A stretch of 64,000 nt of DNA from the NCBI GenBank assembly GCA_049840475.1, contig JASGKX010000001.1, positions 310,001-374,000 of the forward strand, given 5' to 3'. A model generated the notes under the pieces. That model saw nothing but the letters and a program-made list of their open reading frames with translations. It was not told where the DNA came from and made no database searches. This document shows, piece after piece, positions 46,743 through 56,143 of this stretch. The DNA is from JBGVSA01 sp049840475. GTDB taxonomy: Bacteria; Pseudomonadota; Gammaproteobacteria; Burkholderiales; Rhodocyclaceae. The position numbers and the translations under genes were made by a program. Each line of letters opens with the position of its first letter. Position 1 is the stretch's first letter.

Positions 46743-47157
46743 ACTCGCCATCGAAATCGACATCACCCCGGCCTTCCATGACGTGGACGCCATGAAGGTG
46801 GTGTGGCACGGCAATTACGCGCGTTACATGGAAGTGGCCCGCTGCGCCCTGCTGCAACGACTTGGCTACGACTATCCGCAGATGGACGAATCGGGCTACC
46901 TGTGGCCGGTGGTCAACATGCGCGTGAAGTACGTGCGTCCGCTGCGTTACGGACAACTCATCCGCGTGCGCTGCGAAATCGTCGAATGGGAAAACCGCCT
47001 GCGTACCGAATACACCCTCAGCGACGCGCAGACGGGTGAGCGCCTCACGCGCGGCACCGTCGTGCAAGTCGCGGTCGATGCGACAACCAACGAAATGTTG
47101 TTCGTGTGCCCTCCGGTCCTGTGGGAACGACTGGGCGTCACGGTTGAAGGACACTGA
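46729..47157 (+). CDS. apeK: Hotdog-fold thioesterase of the APE cluster
   Basis: A 142-residue acyl-CoA/ACP thioesterase of the 4-hydroxybenzoyl-CoA type. The start FHDVDAMKVVWHGNYARYMEVAR has the D..G.V.HxxY active-site pattern. It could free the finished polyene or edit stalled chains. It overlaps the ammonia-lyase by 14 bases. Confidence 0.88.
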   Translation: MTKPELAIEIDITPAFHDVDAMKVVWHGNYARYMEVARCALLQRLGYDYPQMDESGYLWPVVNMRVKYVRPLRYGQLIRVRCEIVEWENRLRTEYTLSDAQTGERLTRGTVVQVAVDATTNEMLFVCPPVLWERLGVTVEGH

Positions 47158-47190
47158 GGTCGCGTGGGCCTGACTCGGAGGATGTTGTTC

Positions 47191-47811
47191 GTGCGTACTC
47201 GATTTCAAAGAATGGCCCTGTCGTGCTGCCTGCTGTTCGCGGCGGGGAGCGCCATGGCCGAAGACATCGCCACGGCGGTCAAGGCGCGGCTGGCAGATGC
47301 GGCTGTCGTGCGCGGCGATTTTGAACAGCAAAAGACGCTTGCCGGCTTTCGCAAACCGGCCGTGTCGCGGGGCAACTTCCTCATTGCGCGGGATCGCGGC
47401 GTGCTGTGGGTCACCACGTCGCCCTTCTCCGGTTCGCTGCGCCTGACACGCAACGAAATCGTGGCGCGCACGGGCGACCAACAAACCATGCGCTTGTCGG
47501 CGAGCGAACAACCCGGCATGCAATCGGTCAGTCGCTTGTTGTTCGGTTTGCTCTCTGGCGATCTTGCCCCACTTGCCGACAGCTTTGAAATCGCTGGCGA
47601 ACTGCGCGGCGCGCAGGGCTGGCAACTGGCACTGACGCCGAAGACGCCCGCGCTGCAGAAGATGTTCACCCGCATCGATCTCGAAGGCGACCGCTACGTG
47701 CGTCACGTCAAACTCGCCGAATCCTCCGGCGACAGCACTGACATCCGCCTGAGCAACGTAGGCAGCCAGCCGCCCGCGCTTACCGCAGATGAGGTCAAGC
47801 GTTTTGAGTGA
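47191..47811 (+). CDS. LolA-like outer membrane lipid carrier
   Basis: A 206-residue periplasmic protein with a signal peptide (MALSCCLLFAAGSAMAED) and the LolA-fold pattern RGDFEQQKTLAGFRKP, then FLIARDRGVLWVTTSPF. It should shuttle the pigment across the periplasm. I prefer GTG 47191 because GGAGG stands nine bases ahead; GTG 47164 and ATG 47182 are alternatives. It is followed by and overlaps the MMPL gene. Confidence 0.85.
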   Translation: MRTRFQRMALSCCLLFAAGSAMAEDIATAVKARLADAAVVRGDFEQQKTLAGFRKPAVSRGNFLIARDRGVLWVTTSPFSGSLRLTRNEIVARTGDQQTMRLSASEQPGMQSVSRLLFGLLSGDLAPLADSFEIAGELRGAQGWQLALTPKTPALQKMFTRIDLEGDRYVRHVKLAESSGDSTDIRLSNVGSQPPALTADEVKRFE

Positions 47812-50120
47812 TCGTCTGTGGCGCCTCTGCGCCATCCTGTGGGTGATCGTCGTCGCCGCTATTGGCGTGCACAACTATCTGTTCTGGACGGCCGGAGCCA
47901 CTCGCGTGGATACCGACGTGCTGGCCCTGCTGCCGCGCGATGCCAATGACCGCCAGGTCGATGAGGTCACGCGCCGCCTCGCCGACAATGCCTCGCGCGA
48001 ACTCGTCATGCTGGTCGGCGCCAGCGATTGGGCGTCTGCCTCACGCGCAGGCGATGCCGCCGCGGCAGAAATGGCTGCGCTCCCCGGCGCGCTGCGCTAT
48101 CGCGTTGACGACGCCAACATGGCCGCCGTCGTCGATTGGCTCAATACGTACCACACAGCGTTGCTCTCCGACGCGCAGCGCAACTGGCTGCAACACGCCA
48201 GCGACGCCGACCTTGCCACACGGGCGCAATCGCAACTGCACCAATCGTTCGGCCCGCGCATCACGCGCTGGCAAGACGACCCGCTCGGGCTTGCGCCTGA
48301 ATGGCTGCTCTCGCGCGGGCAGGGCATCAAGGTCCAACCGCGCGACGGGCGTCTGTCGGCCAGCGGCGAGGGCAAGGAATGGGCTGTCATCACGGTGCGG
48401 CTCGATGGCCCGGGCTTCCGCCTGGATGGGGAGGAGCGCATCGGCGCCGTACTCAAGGCTGCGCAAACCGCCGCAACAGCTGCAACGCCCGATGCCGAAC
48501 TGATCGCAGCGGGCGTGCCGTTGCATGCCGAAGCGGCCGCCGTGCAGGCCAACTTTGAAATGAACACGGTCGGCTGGGGCTCGCTCGCGGGCGTCATGCT
48601 GCTGATGTGGCTCGGGTTCCGCTCGCTGCGTCCGCTGTCGCTGGTGGTGGTCACGCTATTCGTCGGCTGCCTTGCCGGCGTATCGGCCTGCGCGCTGGTG
48701 TTCGAACGCGTCCACGTCATCACGCTGGTGTTCGGCGCTAGCCTCGTCGGCGTGGCTGAAGACTATGGCATCCATTACTTCGCTTCGCGACAGGACGATC
48801 CTGACACGCCGCCGTTCGCGCTCATGCGCCACCTGTCGCCGTCGCTATGGCTGGCGCTGCTGACCTCGGTACTCGCGTATGGCGCGCTGGCGCTGGCCCC
48901 GTTCCCCGGCTTGCGGCAGATGGCGTTGTTCTCGGCCGCCGGCCTGTTCGGCGCTTTCGTCACGGCCTTCCTGTGGTATCCGTGGCTGGATCGTGGCCGC
49001 CCCAAGCAAACAAAATTCTCGGCGCGCTGGGCCGACAGTCGTCGACGCTGGCCTTCGCTGCGCGGTCGTCGCGGTGCATTGATCGTGCTGTGCGTCGTCG
49101 CCATCTGCGCCACGGGCTGGGCGCAACTGACCGTGCGCGACGACATCCGTGCCTTGCAGAATCCTCCACCCGCGTTGCGCGACGCACAGGTGCGCGCCGC
49201 ACGCATTCTCGGCTTGCCGAGTCCCGCGCAGTTCCTGTTCATCCACAGCCGCTCGCCCAACGCCGTGCTGTCCGTCGAAGAGACCCTGCGCCCCGCTCTG
49301 GCGGCAATGGTGGCCGACGGTCATCTGACGGGCTGGCAGGCCCTGTCCGATTGGGTACCGTCAGCCAATCGCCAAGCAGATAACATGCGCGTGCAAAACA
49401 AGGTGCGCGACGAGGTGTGGCGCAGCCTGGCCGACACGCTCGGACTGGACGCCCGCCCTCCCGCGCTGAACGAAAGGTCATTGACGCTGGACGCCGCGTT
49501 GGCAGGGCCCTTCGGCGACGCGCTGCGACCGCTGTGGCTGGGCCGCATCGGCGACGGCTTCGGATCGGTGATTCTGCTCAGCGGTGTCACGCCGGATTCG
49601 CTGGCGGGGTTGCAGGCGTTGGCTGAGTCGCACTCCGACGTGCGCTTCGTTCGACAAGCCGGCCGACATTTCGCGCCTGCTCACGCACTACCGCCATTCG
49701 ATGAGCCTGCTGGCGCTGCTGGGTATCGCGCTGATCTGGTTGGCGCTGGCGCGTCGGTTTGGTCGCGCAAGCTGGCGAGCCATGGCGCCGACCTTGTTGT
49801 CGGCCGGGCTCGCGCTGGCCGTACTGGGCTGGATCGGACAGCCGTTGCAGTTGTTCCATGTGCTGGCGATCTTCCTGGTACTGGGCATGGGCGTGGATTA
49901 CGGCATCTTTCTGCTTGAGCATCCGCAGCGTGAAGACGGTGCGGCATGGCTGGCGGTGGGGCTGGGTGCGGCCAGCACGTTACTGTCGTTCGGGCTGCTC
50001 GCGTTGTCGCGTACGCCGGCGCTACAAGCATTCGGCCTCGTCATGGCCATCGGCATTGCCACGGTGTGGACCACGGCGCCCATGTTCTGCACCATGAAGA
50101 CGGAGAGTGACAAGACATGA
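47789..50120 (+). CDS. MMPL/RND-type exporter of the APE cluster, frameshifted by one extra base
   Basis: With one T removed near 49650-49651, the frame gives about 776 residues with 12 membrane segments in two halves, each preceded by a periplasmic domain. The first half has FGASLVGVAEDYGIHYF, the second AIFLVLGMGVDYGIFL: the paired helix-4 motifs of RND-type permeases. As written, the frame departs after DVRFV and reads through the last 150 residues out of frame; the correct frame there is DKPADISRLLTHYRHSMSL. It should move the pigment through the inner membrane. The ATG at 47789 overlaps the LolA gene; TTG 47804 is an alternative. Confidence 0.88.
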
Positions 50121-51347
50121 ACGTCGAACAGGCAGACATTCTCATCATCGGCGCCGGCCCCGCAGGCTCGGTGGCCGCAGGGCTTTTGCGCCGCCAGGGG
50201 CGCAGCGTGCTGGTGCTCGAACGCGAACAGTTCCCGCGCTTCTCGATCGGCGAGAGCCTGCTGCCGCAGAGCATGGCCTACATCGAAGAAGCCGGCATGC
50301 TGCAGGACGTGGTCGAAGCAGGCTTCCAGTACAAGAACGGCGCCGCGTTCGCCTGGCGCGACCGCCGTACCGCCTTCGACTTCCGCGAGAAATTCAGCTG
50401 CGGCTGGGGCACCACTTATCAGGTGCAGCGTGCGCGCTTCGACAAAGTGCTGGCTGATGCCGCCAGTCGCATGGGCACGGAAATCCGCTACAAACACGAA
50501 GTGATCGCCGCAGACGTGTCCGGTGACCTGCCCACGGTAACGGTGCGTGCGCCCGACGGTAGTACCTATCAGGTGCGTGCGGGCTTCATGCTGGACGCCT
50601 CGGGTTTCGGGCGCATCCTGCCGCGTCTGCTGCAACTGGAACAACCGTCGAACTTTCCGGTGCGTGGCGCGATCTTCACGCACATCGAAGATCGCGTGCC
50701 GCCGAACACGTTCGACCGCAACAAGATTCTTATCTCGGTCCATCCCGAGCACACCGACGTCTGGTACTGGACGATTCCGTTCTCCGACGGGCGCTGTTCG
50801 CTGGGGGTGGTCGCACGGCAGGACTTCCTCGCTCAGTACAGCGGCACTGAAACCGAACGGCTGCAGGCGCTGGTGGGCGAAATGCCCTACCTCGCCGAGC
50901 TGCTCACAAATGCCCAGTGGGACACGCCTGCCCGCCAGATCGTCGGTTATTCGTCGAATGTGAAATCACTCTGGGGCAAGGGCTTTGCGCTGCTGGGCAA
51001 CGCAGGCGAATTCCTCGATCCGGTGTTCTCCTCGGGCGTGACCATCGCCTTCAAGTCGGCCAGCCTTGCAGCGGCGTGCATCGAGCGCCAGCACAAGGGT
51101 GAGGCGGTCGACTGGCAGGCCGAATTCGCTGTGCCGCTCAAGCGCGGCGTCGATACGTTCCGCACTTTCGTCGAGGCGTGGTACGCGGGCGGCTTTCAGC
51201 GAATCATCTTCCATCCGGACCAGACCGACGAAATTCGCCGCATGATTTCGGCGATCCTCGCGGGCTACGCGTGGGACACCGACAACCCCTACGTCGCCGA
51301 AAGCCGTCGAACGCCTCGCTGTGCTGGAAGAGTTGTGCGCCGGTTGA
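50117..51347 (+). CDS. Halogenase-like FAD-dependent oxidoreductase, frameshifted at its C-terminus
   Basis: About 409 residues after removing one A at 51300-51302. The N-terminus has the FAD fold IIGAGPAGSVAAGLLRR, then RFSIGESLLPQS, both usual in flavin-dependent halogenases and their relatives. W216-Y-W-T-I-P221 matches the WxWxIP motif of these halogenases. GNAGEFLDPVFSSGV lies near the C-terminal FAD contact. As written the frame runs on without stop into the downstream lipoprotein, giving an apparent 590-residue fusion; the restored C-terminus is AEAVERLAVLEELCAG then stop. It may halogenate the aryl head; oxidation or dehydrogenation is an alternative. Confidence 0.85.
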
Positions 51348-51889
51348 TCATCGCTTTGCTCCTGCCCGTGCTGGCAGCATGCAGTTTCGCGCCGACGCGC
51401 TCCCAACCCGGCGATGCGCCCTACTTCGCGCTCTCACCGGCAAGCCTGGGGCGCGAGCTGTCTTTGCAGCAGCAATTGCGCTTTGTGTATCCGAGCGGCG
51501 ATCGCACGCTGGACGCCTACCTCGAAGCAGATGCCTCCGCCGTGCGGCTTGCTGCGATGGTGGGCGGGCAAACGGCCATGCGCATCATCTGGGATGGCAA
51601 CAATCTCACCAGCCAGCGCGCCGACTGGCTGCCCAAGACGGTCGACGCCGCGGCCGTGCTGTCGGACCTGCAACTGGTGTACTGGCCGCTGCCCGCATTG
51701 CAGGCCGCGCTCGCCCCAGGATGGTCGCTAGAAGACGACGCCAATTCGCGCCGACTGGTGCAAGGCGGCGAGGTCGTGATCGAGGTCCGTTATTCAGAGC
51801 GCTCGGGTGACGCGCGCCACATCAGCATCGATCACCCACGGCTGGGCATGCGCCTGGAAATCGAATCAGCCAGTTCCACAGTTTCATGA
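51335..51889 (+). CDS. DUF3261-type outer membrane lipoprotein of the APE cluster
   Basis: A 184-residue lipoprotein. MRRLIIALLLPVLAAC gives a short signal peptide with the lipobox LPVLAAC (lipid-modified Cys16). The mature part, with RFVYPSGDRTLDAYLE and QTAMRIIWDGNN, is of the DUF3261 type regularly found in APE clusters. It likely works with the LolA-like carrier at the outer membrane. It starts with GTG 51335 after GGAAGAG, overlapping the true end of the flavoprotein by 13 bases. Confidence 0.82.
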   Translation: MRRLIIALLLPVLAACSFAPTRSQPGDAPYFALSPASLGRELSLQQQLRFVYPSGDRTLDAYLEADASAVRLAAMVGGQTAMRIIWDGNNLTSQRADWLPKTVDAAAVLSDLQLVYWPLPALQAALAPGWSLEDDANSRRLVQGGEVVIEVRYSERSGDARHISIDHPRLGMRLEIESASSTVS

Positions 51890-53070
51890 CAGAAGATTTC
51901 TTTCTCAACGATTGCGGCGTGATCTGCGCCCTCGGCGCTGGCAAGGATGCCGTGCGCGAGGCGCTTTTCAACGCAACGGGCCCAAGCGGCGTCGCACCGA
52001 GCGAAGCCCTCCTCGGCCGTCGCCTGCACGTTGGCGCAGTGAACGCGCCACTCCCCGATCTGTCTCACCTGCCGATCGAACTCCGTGGCCGCAACAACGG
52101 ACTGGTGCTGGCCGCTGCCAACGAGATCCGTACGACCATCGCCGCCGTCCGTGAGCGCTTCGGCGCGGCACGTGTCGCCGTCGTCATGGGCACCAGCACG
52201 ACAGGCATCGGTGAAGCCGAAGCCGCTACGCGCGTACTTGTCGCAGACGGACACTACCCGCCGGAATATCACTACGCGCAGCAGGAACTGGGCTCCACGG
52301 CACAGGTTCTTGCGCGCGAATTCGATCTGCGCGGCCCGTGCTACACGGTGTCCACCGCGTGTTCGTCGAGCGCCAAATCGCTCATCTCAGCGGCGCGTCT
52401 GTTGTCGATGGGGCTAGCCGACGCGGTCGTGTGTGGCGGCGCAGATTCGCTGTGCGGCTTCACCATTGCCGGCTTTTCGTCGCTCGAACTGATCAGCGCA
52501 GAGCGCTGCAACCCGATGTCGCGCAATCGTGCGGGCATCAATATTGGCGAAGCTGCAGCGCTGTTCGTCATGACTCGCGAGCCGGGCGGCGCGCGCTTGT
52601 CGGGTTGGGGCGAGAGTTCCGACGCACATCATATTTCTGCGCCGGACCCAAGTGGCCGTGGCGCCATCGAAGCCATGACATCCGCCCTGCTGCGCGCGGG
52701 ACTGACAGCCGCCGATATCGATTACGTGAACATGCATGGCACCGCCACACCGCAGAACGATGCGGTCGAATCTGCGGCCATCGCGCAGGTCTTCGGCACC
52801 GAAGTGCCTTGCAGTTCGACCAAACCGCTGACCGGCCACACGCTGGGTGCTGCGGGCGCATTGGGCGCTGCGTTTGCGTGGCTCACCGTGCAATCCGAAT
52901 CGGGCGGGCGACTGCCGCCGCACTGGTACGACAACGAGCGCGACGACGCGCTGGCGAGCATCCATCTCGTCGCGCCCAATGAGCGCGCCGCACGCGCACC
53001 GCGTCATGTGCTGGCGAACACTTTCGCTTTCGGCGGCAACAACGCCAGCCTGATCGTGAGTGCGGCATGA
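51886..53070 (+). CDS. apeO: APE beta-ketoacyl-ACP synthase (ApeO-like)
   Basis: A 394-residue FabF-type condensing enzyme with the full Cys-His-His triad: C159 in STACSSSAKS, H284 in NMHGTATPQND, and H318 in TGHTLGAAG. It should pair with the Cys-less ApeC-like protein as a KS-CLF dimer to extend the polyene by C2 units. ATGA overlaps link it to the lipoprotein before and the dehydratase after. Confidence 0.93.
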   Translation: MTEDFFLNDCGVICALGAGKDAVREALFNATGPSGVAPSEALLGRRLHVGAVNAPLPDLSHLPIELRGRNNGLVLAAANEIRTTIAAVRERFGAARVAVVMGTSTTGIGEAEAATRVLVADGHYPPEYHYAQQELGSTAQVLAREFDLRGPCYTVSTACSSSAKSLISAARLLSMGLADAVVCGGADSLCGFTIAGFSSLELISAERCNPMSRNRAGINIGEAAALFVMTREPGGARLSGWGESSDAHHISAPDPSGRGAIEAMTSALLRAGLTAADIDYVNMHGTATPQNDAVESAAIAQVFGTEVPCSSTKPLTGHTLGAAGALGAAFAWLTVQSESGGRLPPHWYDNERDDALASIHLVAPNERAARAPRHVLANTFAFGGNNASLIVSAA

Positions 53071-53520
53071 CGACACGGGCGATCATGGATCTGCTGCCGC
53101 ATGCAGCACCGATGATCCTCATCGACGAATTGGTCGAGGTCAAACGGACCCGACATCGTCACGCGCGTCCACATCCAGCCCGAGAGTCCGTTCTGCGAGA
53201 ATGGCCGCGTCGGCGCCTGGGTGGGCATCGAATACATGGCGCAGACCGTCGGGGCCTGGGCGGGGCATTGCGACAGGCGCGACGGACGCGCCGTGCGCAT
53301 CGGCTTTCTGCTCGGTGCGCGTCGATACGAATGCAGCGTGCCGCACTTTGAAGTCGGCGACACGCTGGTGGTTGCGGCCCATTGCGACATTCAAGATCGT
53401 GAGGGCCTGTCATCGTTCCGCTGCACGATTTCACGCGGGGGCGTGGAATTGGCGCAGGCAAACGTTACCGTGTTCCAACCTGCGAACGCGGCTGAGTTTT
53501 TGGGGGGAGAAAACAATTGA
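53067..53520 (+). CDS. apeP: APE 3-hydroxyacyl-ACP dehydratase (ApeP-like), frameshifted by one extra base
   Basis: A 150-residue hotdog-fold dehydratase when one A of the run 53142-53144 is removed. The N-terminus is MDLLPHAAPMILIDELVEV; the restored joint GPDIVTRVHIQPESPFC leads to the core VGAWVGIEYMAQTVGAWAG. As written, the first 25 residues continue in the wrong frame and lose the active core. It would form the conjugated double bonds, together with the dehydratase domain fused to the ligase. Overlaps apeO by four bases and the ketoreductase by four. Confidence 0.86.
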
Positions 53521-54242
53521 ACAACACCGTGCTAGTGACCGGATCGAGTCGCGGCATCGGCCGGGCCATCGCACTGCGACTGGCCCGCGATGGATATGAC
53601 GTCGTCGTGCATTGCCGCAGCCGACGCGACGAAGCCGACGCCGTGGCGACAGAGATCGCCGCAGCGGGCCGCAGTGCCCGCGTATTGCAGTTCGATGTGG
53701 CCGATCGCGCTGCGACGGCTGCCGCGCTGGAGAGCGACATCGCTGCGCATGGCGCCTATTACGGCGTGGTATGCAATGCGGGCATCGCGCGCGACAACGC
53801 GTTCCCGGCGCTGACGGGCGATGAGTGGGACAGCGTCATCCACACCAATCTGGACGCGTTCTACAACGTGCTGAATCCAGTCGTCATGCCGATGGTGCGT
53901 CGTCGCGCGGCGGGCCGCATCGTCACCCTGTCTTCGGTCTCCGGCGTGGCCGGCAATCGCGGCCAGGTGAATTACAGCGCGGCCAAGGCCGGCATCATCG
54001 GCGCCACCAAGGCGCTGGCGCTGGAACTGGCCAAGCGCGACATCACCGTGAACTGCGTGGCCCCCGGTCTGATCGACACCGAGATGGTCGAGCCGCTCGT
54101 TCTCGAAGAAGCGATGAAGATGATTCCCGCGCGCCGCACCGGCAAGCCGGAAGAAGTCGCCGCCACCGTGAGCTTTCTGCTCTCGCCGGATGCCGCATAC
54201 ATCACTCGCCAGGTCATTTCGGTCAACGGGGGAATGATCTGA
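53517..54242 (+). CDS. apeQ: APE 3-ketoacyl-ACP reductase (ApeQ-like)
   Basis: A 241-residue short-chain dehydrogenase of the FabG type. NADPH loop TGSSRGIG (residues 8-15), the NAG motif in CNAGIARDN, and the catalytic Y153 and K157 in YSAAKAG. It starts with TTG, preceded by the strong GGGGGGAG site, and the start overlaps the dehydratase stop. The stop overlaps the next ATG by one base. Confidence 0.93.
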   Translation: MNNTVLVTGSSRGIGRAIALRLARDGYDVVVHCRSRRDEADAVATEIAAAGRSARVLQFDVADRAATAAALESDIAAHGAYYGVVCNAGIARDNAFPALTGDEWDSVIHTNLDAFYNVLNPVVMPMVRRRAAGRIVTLSSVSGVAGNRGQVNYSAAKAGIIGATKALALELAKRDITVNCVAPGLIDTEMVEPLVLEEAMKMIPARRTGKPEEVAATVSFLLSPDAAYITRQVISVNGGMI

Positions 54243-55471
54243 TGCGTCGCCGTGTCGTCGTCACCGGCATGGCCGGTATCAGCCCGCTCGGCAACGATTG
54301 GGCAAGCATTCGCGCCAAGCTCGCATCCGGCACCAACGCGGTGACCCGTATGCCGGGCTGGGATGAAGTCGAAGGACTGCACACGCACCTCGGTGCCAAA
54401 GCAGCGCCGTTCGATCTGCCGTCGCATTTCAATCGCAAGACCACGCGCAGCATGGGCAACGTCGCGCTGATGGCGGTCGTCGCCACAGAGCGCGCGCTTG
54501 CCGACGCAGGCTTGTCGGGCAGCGAGCTTCTCACCAGCGGCAAGGTGGGGATCAGCTATGGTTCATCGGCGGGCACGCCGTCGGCCATCGGCGACTTCGG
54601 ACGCATGATCCGCGATCGCAATACCGAAGGCATCACCGCCAACACGTACATCAAGATGATGAGCCATACGGCGGCGGTGAATATCGGCGTGCATTTCGGC
54701 ATCACCGGTCGCGTCATCACCACCAGCAGCGCGTGCACTTCTGGCAGCCAGGGCATTGGCTACGCCTACGAGGCAATCCAGTCCGGCAAGCAGGTAGCCA
54801 TGATCGCCGGCGGCGCTGAAGAACTCGACGCAATCCATGCCGCTGTCTTCGACACGCTGTTCGCCACCAGCGTGGTGAACGACTCACCGGAGCTCACGCC
54901 GCGTCCGTTCGACGCGCGTCGTGACGGCCTCGTGCTGGGCGAAGGTGCGGGCACGATGATCCTCGAAGACCTCGAACACGCGCAGGCGCGCGGTGCACGC
55001 ATCTATGCCGAAATCGTAGGCTTCGGCACCAATTGCGACGGCACGCACGTCACGCACCCCAACGCACCGACGATGGCCGCCGCCATGCGACTGGCACTCG
55101 ACGACGCGGGGCTGGACGCTGGCCGCATCGGCTACATCAATGCGCACGGCACGTCGACCGACCGTGGCGATGTGGCCGAGGCTGGCGCGACACGTTCGAT
55201 CTATGGCGGTGCGACACCGATCAGCTCGCTCAAGAGTTTCATGGGCCACACGTTGGGCGCGTGCGGCGTGCTCGAAGCCTGGATGACCATCGAGATGATG
55301 CGCGAGGGCTGGTTCGCGCCCACGCTCAATCTCGAAGAGGTCGCCGAAGGCTGCGAAGGTCTGGCACACATCATGGGGAATGCGCGAAGCATCGAGTGCG
55401 AATATGTCGCCAGCAACAACTTCGCGTTCGGCGGCATCAATACGTCGCTGATCTTCCGTCGCTGGAACTGA
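54242..55471 (+). CDS. apeR: APE beta-ketoacyl-ACP synthase (ApeR-like)
   Basis: A 409-residue FabF-like condensing enzyme, complete in one chain: C165 in TSSACTSGSQG, histidines in INAHGTSTDRGD and FMGHTLGACG. In characterised APE systems the second ketosynthase acts alone, probably for the first condensation(s). ATG 54242 overlaps the ketoreductase stop (TGATG); the long in-frame upstream extension is an artefact inside that gene. Last gene of the cluster. Confidence 0.92.
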   Translation: MRRRVVVTGMAGISPLGNDWASIRAKLASGTNAVTRMPGWDEVEGLHTHLGAKAAPFDLPSHFNRKTTRSMGNVALMAVVATERALADAGLSGSELLTSGKVGISYGSSAGTPSAIGDFGRMIRDRNTEGITANTYIKMMSHTAAVNIGVHFGITGRVITTSSACTSGSQGIGYAYEAIQSGKQVAMIAGGAEELDAIHAAVFDTLFATSVVNDSPELTPRPFDARRDGLVLGEGAGTMILEDLEHAQARGARIYAEIVGFGTNCDGTHVTHPNAPTMAAAMRLALDDAGLDAGRIGYINAHGTSTDRGDVAEAGATRSIYGGATPISSLKSFMGHTLGACGVLEAWMTIEMMREGWFAPTLNLEEVAEGCEGLAHIMGNARSIECEYVASNNFAFGGINTSLIFRRWN

Positions 55472-55490
55472 AGTCCCTTATTACAAACGC

Positions 55491-55496
55491 TAGAAT
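55491..55496 (+). promoter_or_regulatory. Possible -10 element before the exported protein gene
   Basis: TAGAAT lies 34 bases before the ATG of the next gene, in an A/T-rich stretch, without a convincing -35. It would give the exported protein its own transcript besides read-through from the APE operon. Confidence 0.3.
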
Positions 55497-55529
55497 ACGT
55501 CGTCATTAACAACCCCCAAGGGAGTCGTC

Positions 55530-55970
55530 ATGAAGAAGTCTGGCCTCATCGTCGCCGCTGCTGCCGCGCTGTTCGCATTCAACGCGCAGGCACGCGACAC
55601 CACGCTGCACATCTCCATCGCTGATGCGCTGTCCACGCCCGAAGCCAAAGAAAAGCTCGATCCGTCGATCAGCTTCTATTGGGGCAACCAGGCCACGCCG
55701 AAGGTGCAACAGAAGTTGGGTGAAGACGTCAGCAACAAGAAGACCAACGCCTTCAACAAGAGCGACGAAGAAGCCTGCAAGTGGGCATTCCTGTCGGCGG
55801 TGCTGGCTTTCCAGGAAAAGGCCAAGCAGGTCGGCGCCAACGCCGTCGTGAACATGGTCAGCTACTACAAGAAGGTCGAGTTCTCCAGCCCGACCGAATT
55901 TGAATGCCATGCCGGAGCCATCGTCGGCGGTGTTGCCTTGAAGGGCACGTACGCCAAGATCGGCAAGTAA
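55530..55970 (+). CDS. Exported protein, often misannotated as excinuclease subunit
   Basis: A 146-residue exported protein with signal peptide MKKSGLIVAAAAALFAFNAQARD (cleavage after AQA). The mature part has NKSDEEACKWAFLSAVLAFQEKAKQVGANAVVNMVSYYKK, like small periplasmic proteins that databases label excinuclease ATPase subunit without basis; nothing here resembles UvrA. The fold recalls the YbjQ-type metal-binding family (GANAVVNM...). GGGAG precedes the ATG. It sits right after the APE cluster; a functional link is only inferred. Confidence 0.65.
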   Translation: MKKSGLIVAAAAALFAFNAQARDTTLHISIADALSTPEAKEKLDPSISFYWGNQATPKVQQKLGEDVSNKKTNAFNKSDEEACKWAFLSAVLAFQEKAKQVGANAVVNMVSYYKKVEFSSPTEFECHAGAIVGGVALKGTYAKIGK

Positions 55971-56143
55971 GCACTCGACCGCAATACCGAGGCGGGACGG
56001 ACGTTTGGGCGTCTTCCCGTCCTCGTCCGCGCTCTGTTACGGGGTGTGACGGGCGCAACACTTTTCGAGCGGCGCCGACAAACGTCAACTCGCGCGGTAC
56101 AAGCCTCGACGATCATCCGGGTCTTTCGGCAACCGAGCCCGTC

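Noticed and set aside
53825..54241. 139-codon N-terminal extension of the last ketosynthase
   Set aside because: It overlaps the ketoreductase in another frame, is Arg/His rich, and the true start MRRRVVVTGMAG is at 54242.
38992..55471. Possible recently acquired island
   Set aside because: No tRNA, integrase, insertion sequence or direct repeats at its ends, and base and codon use look like the neighbours. Vertical or old transfer fits as well.
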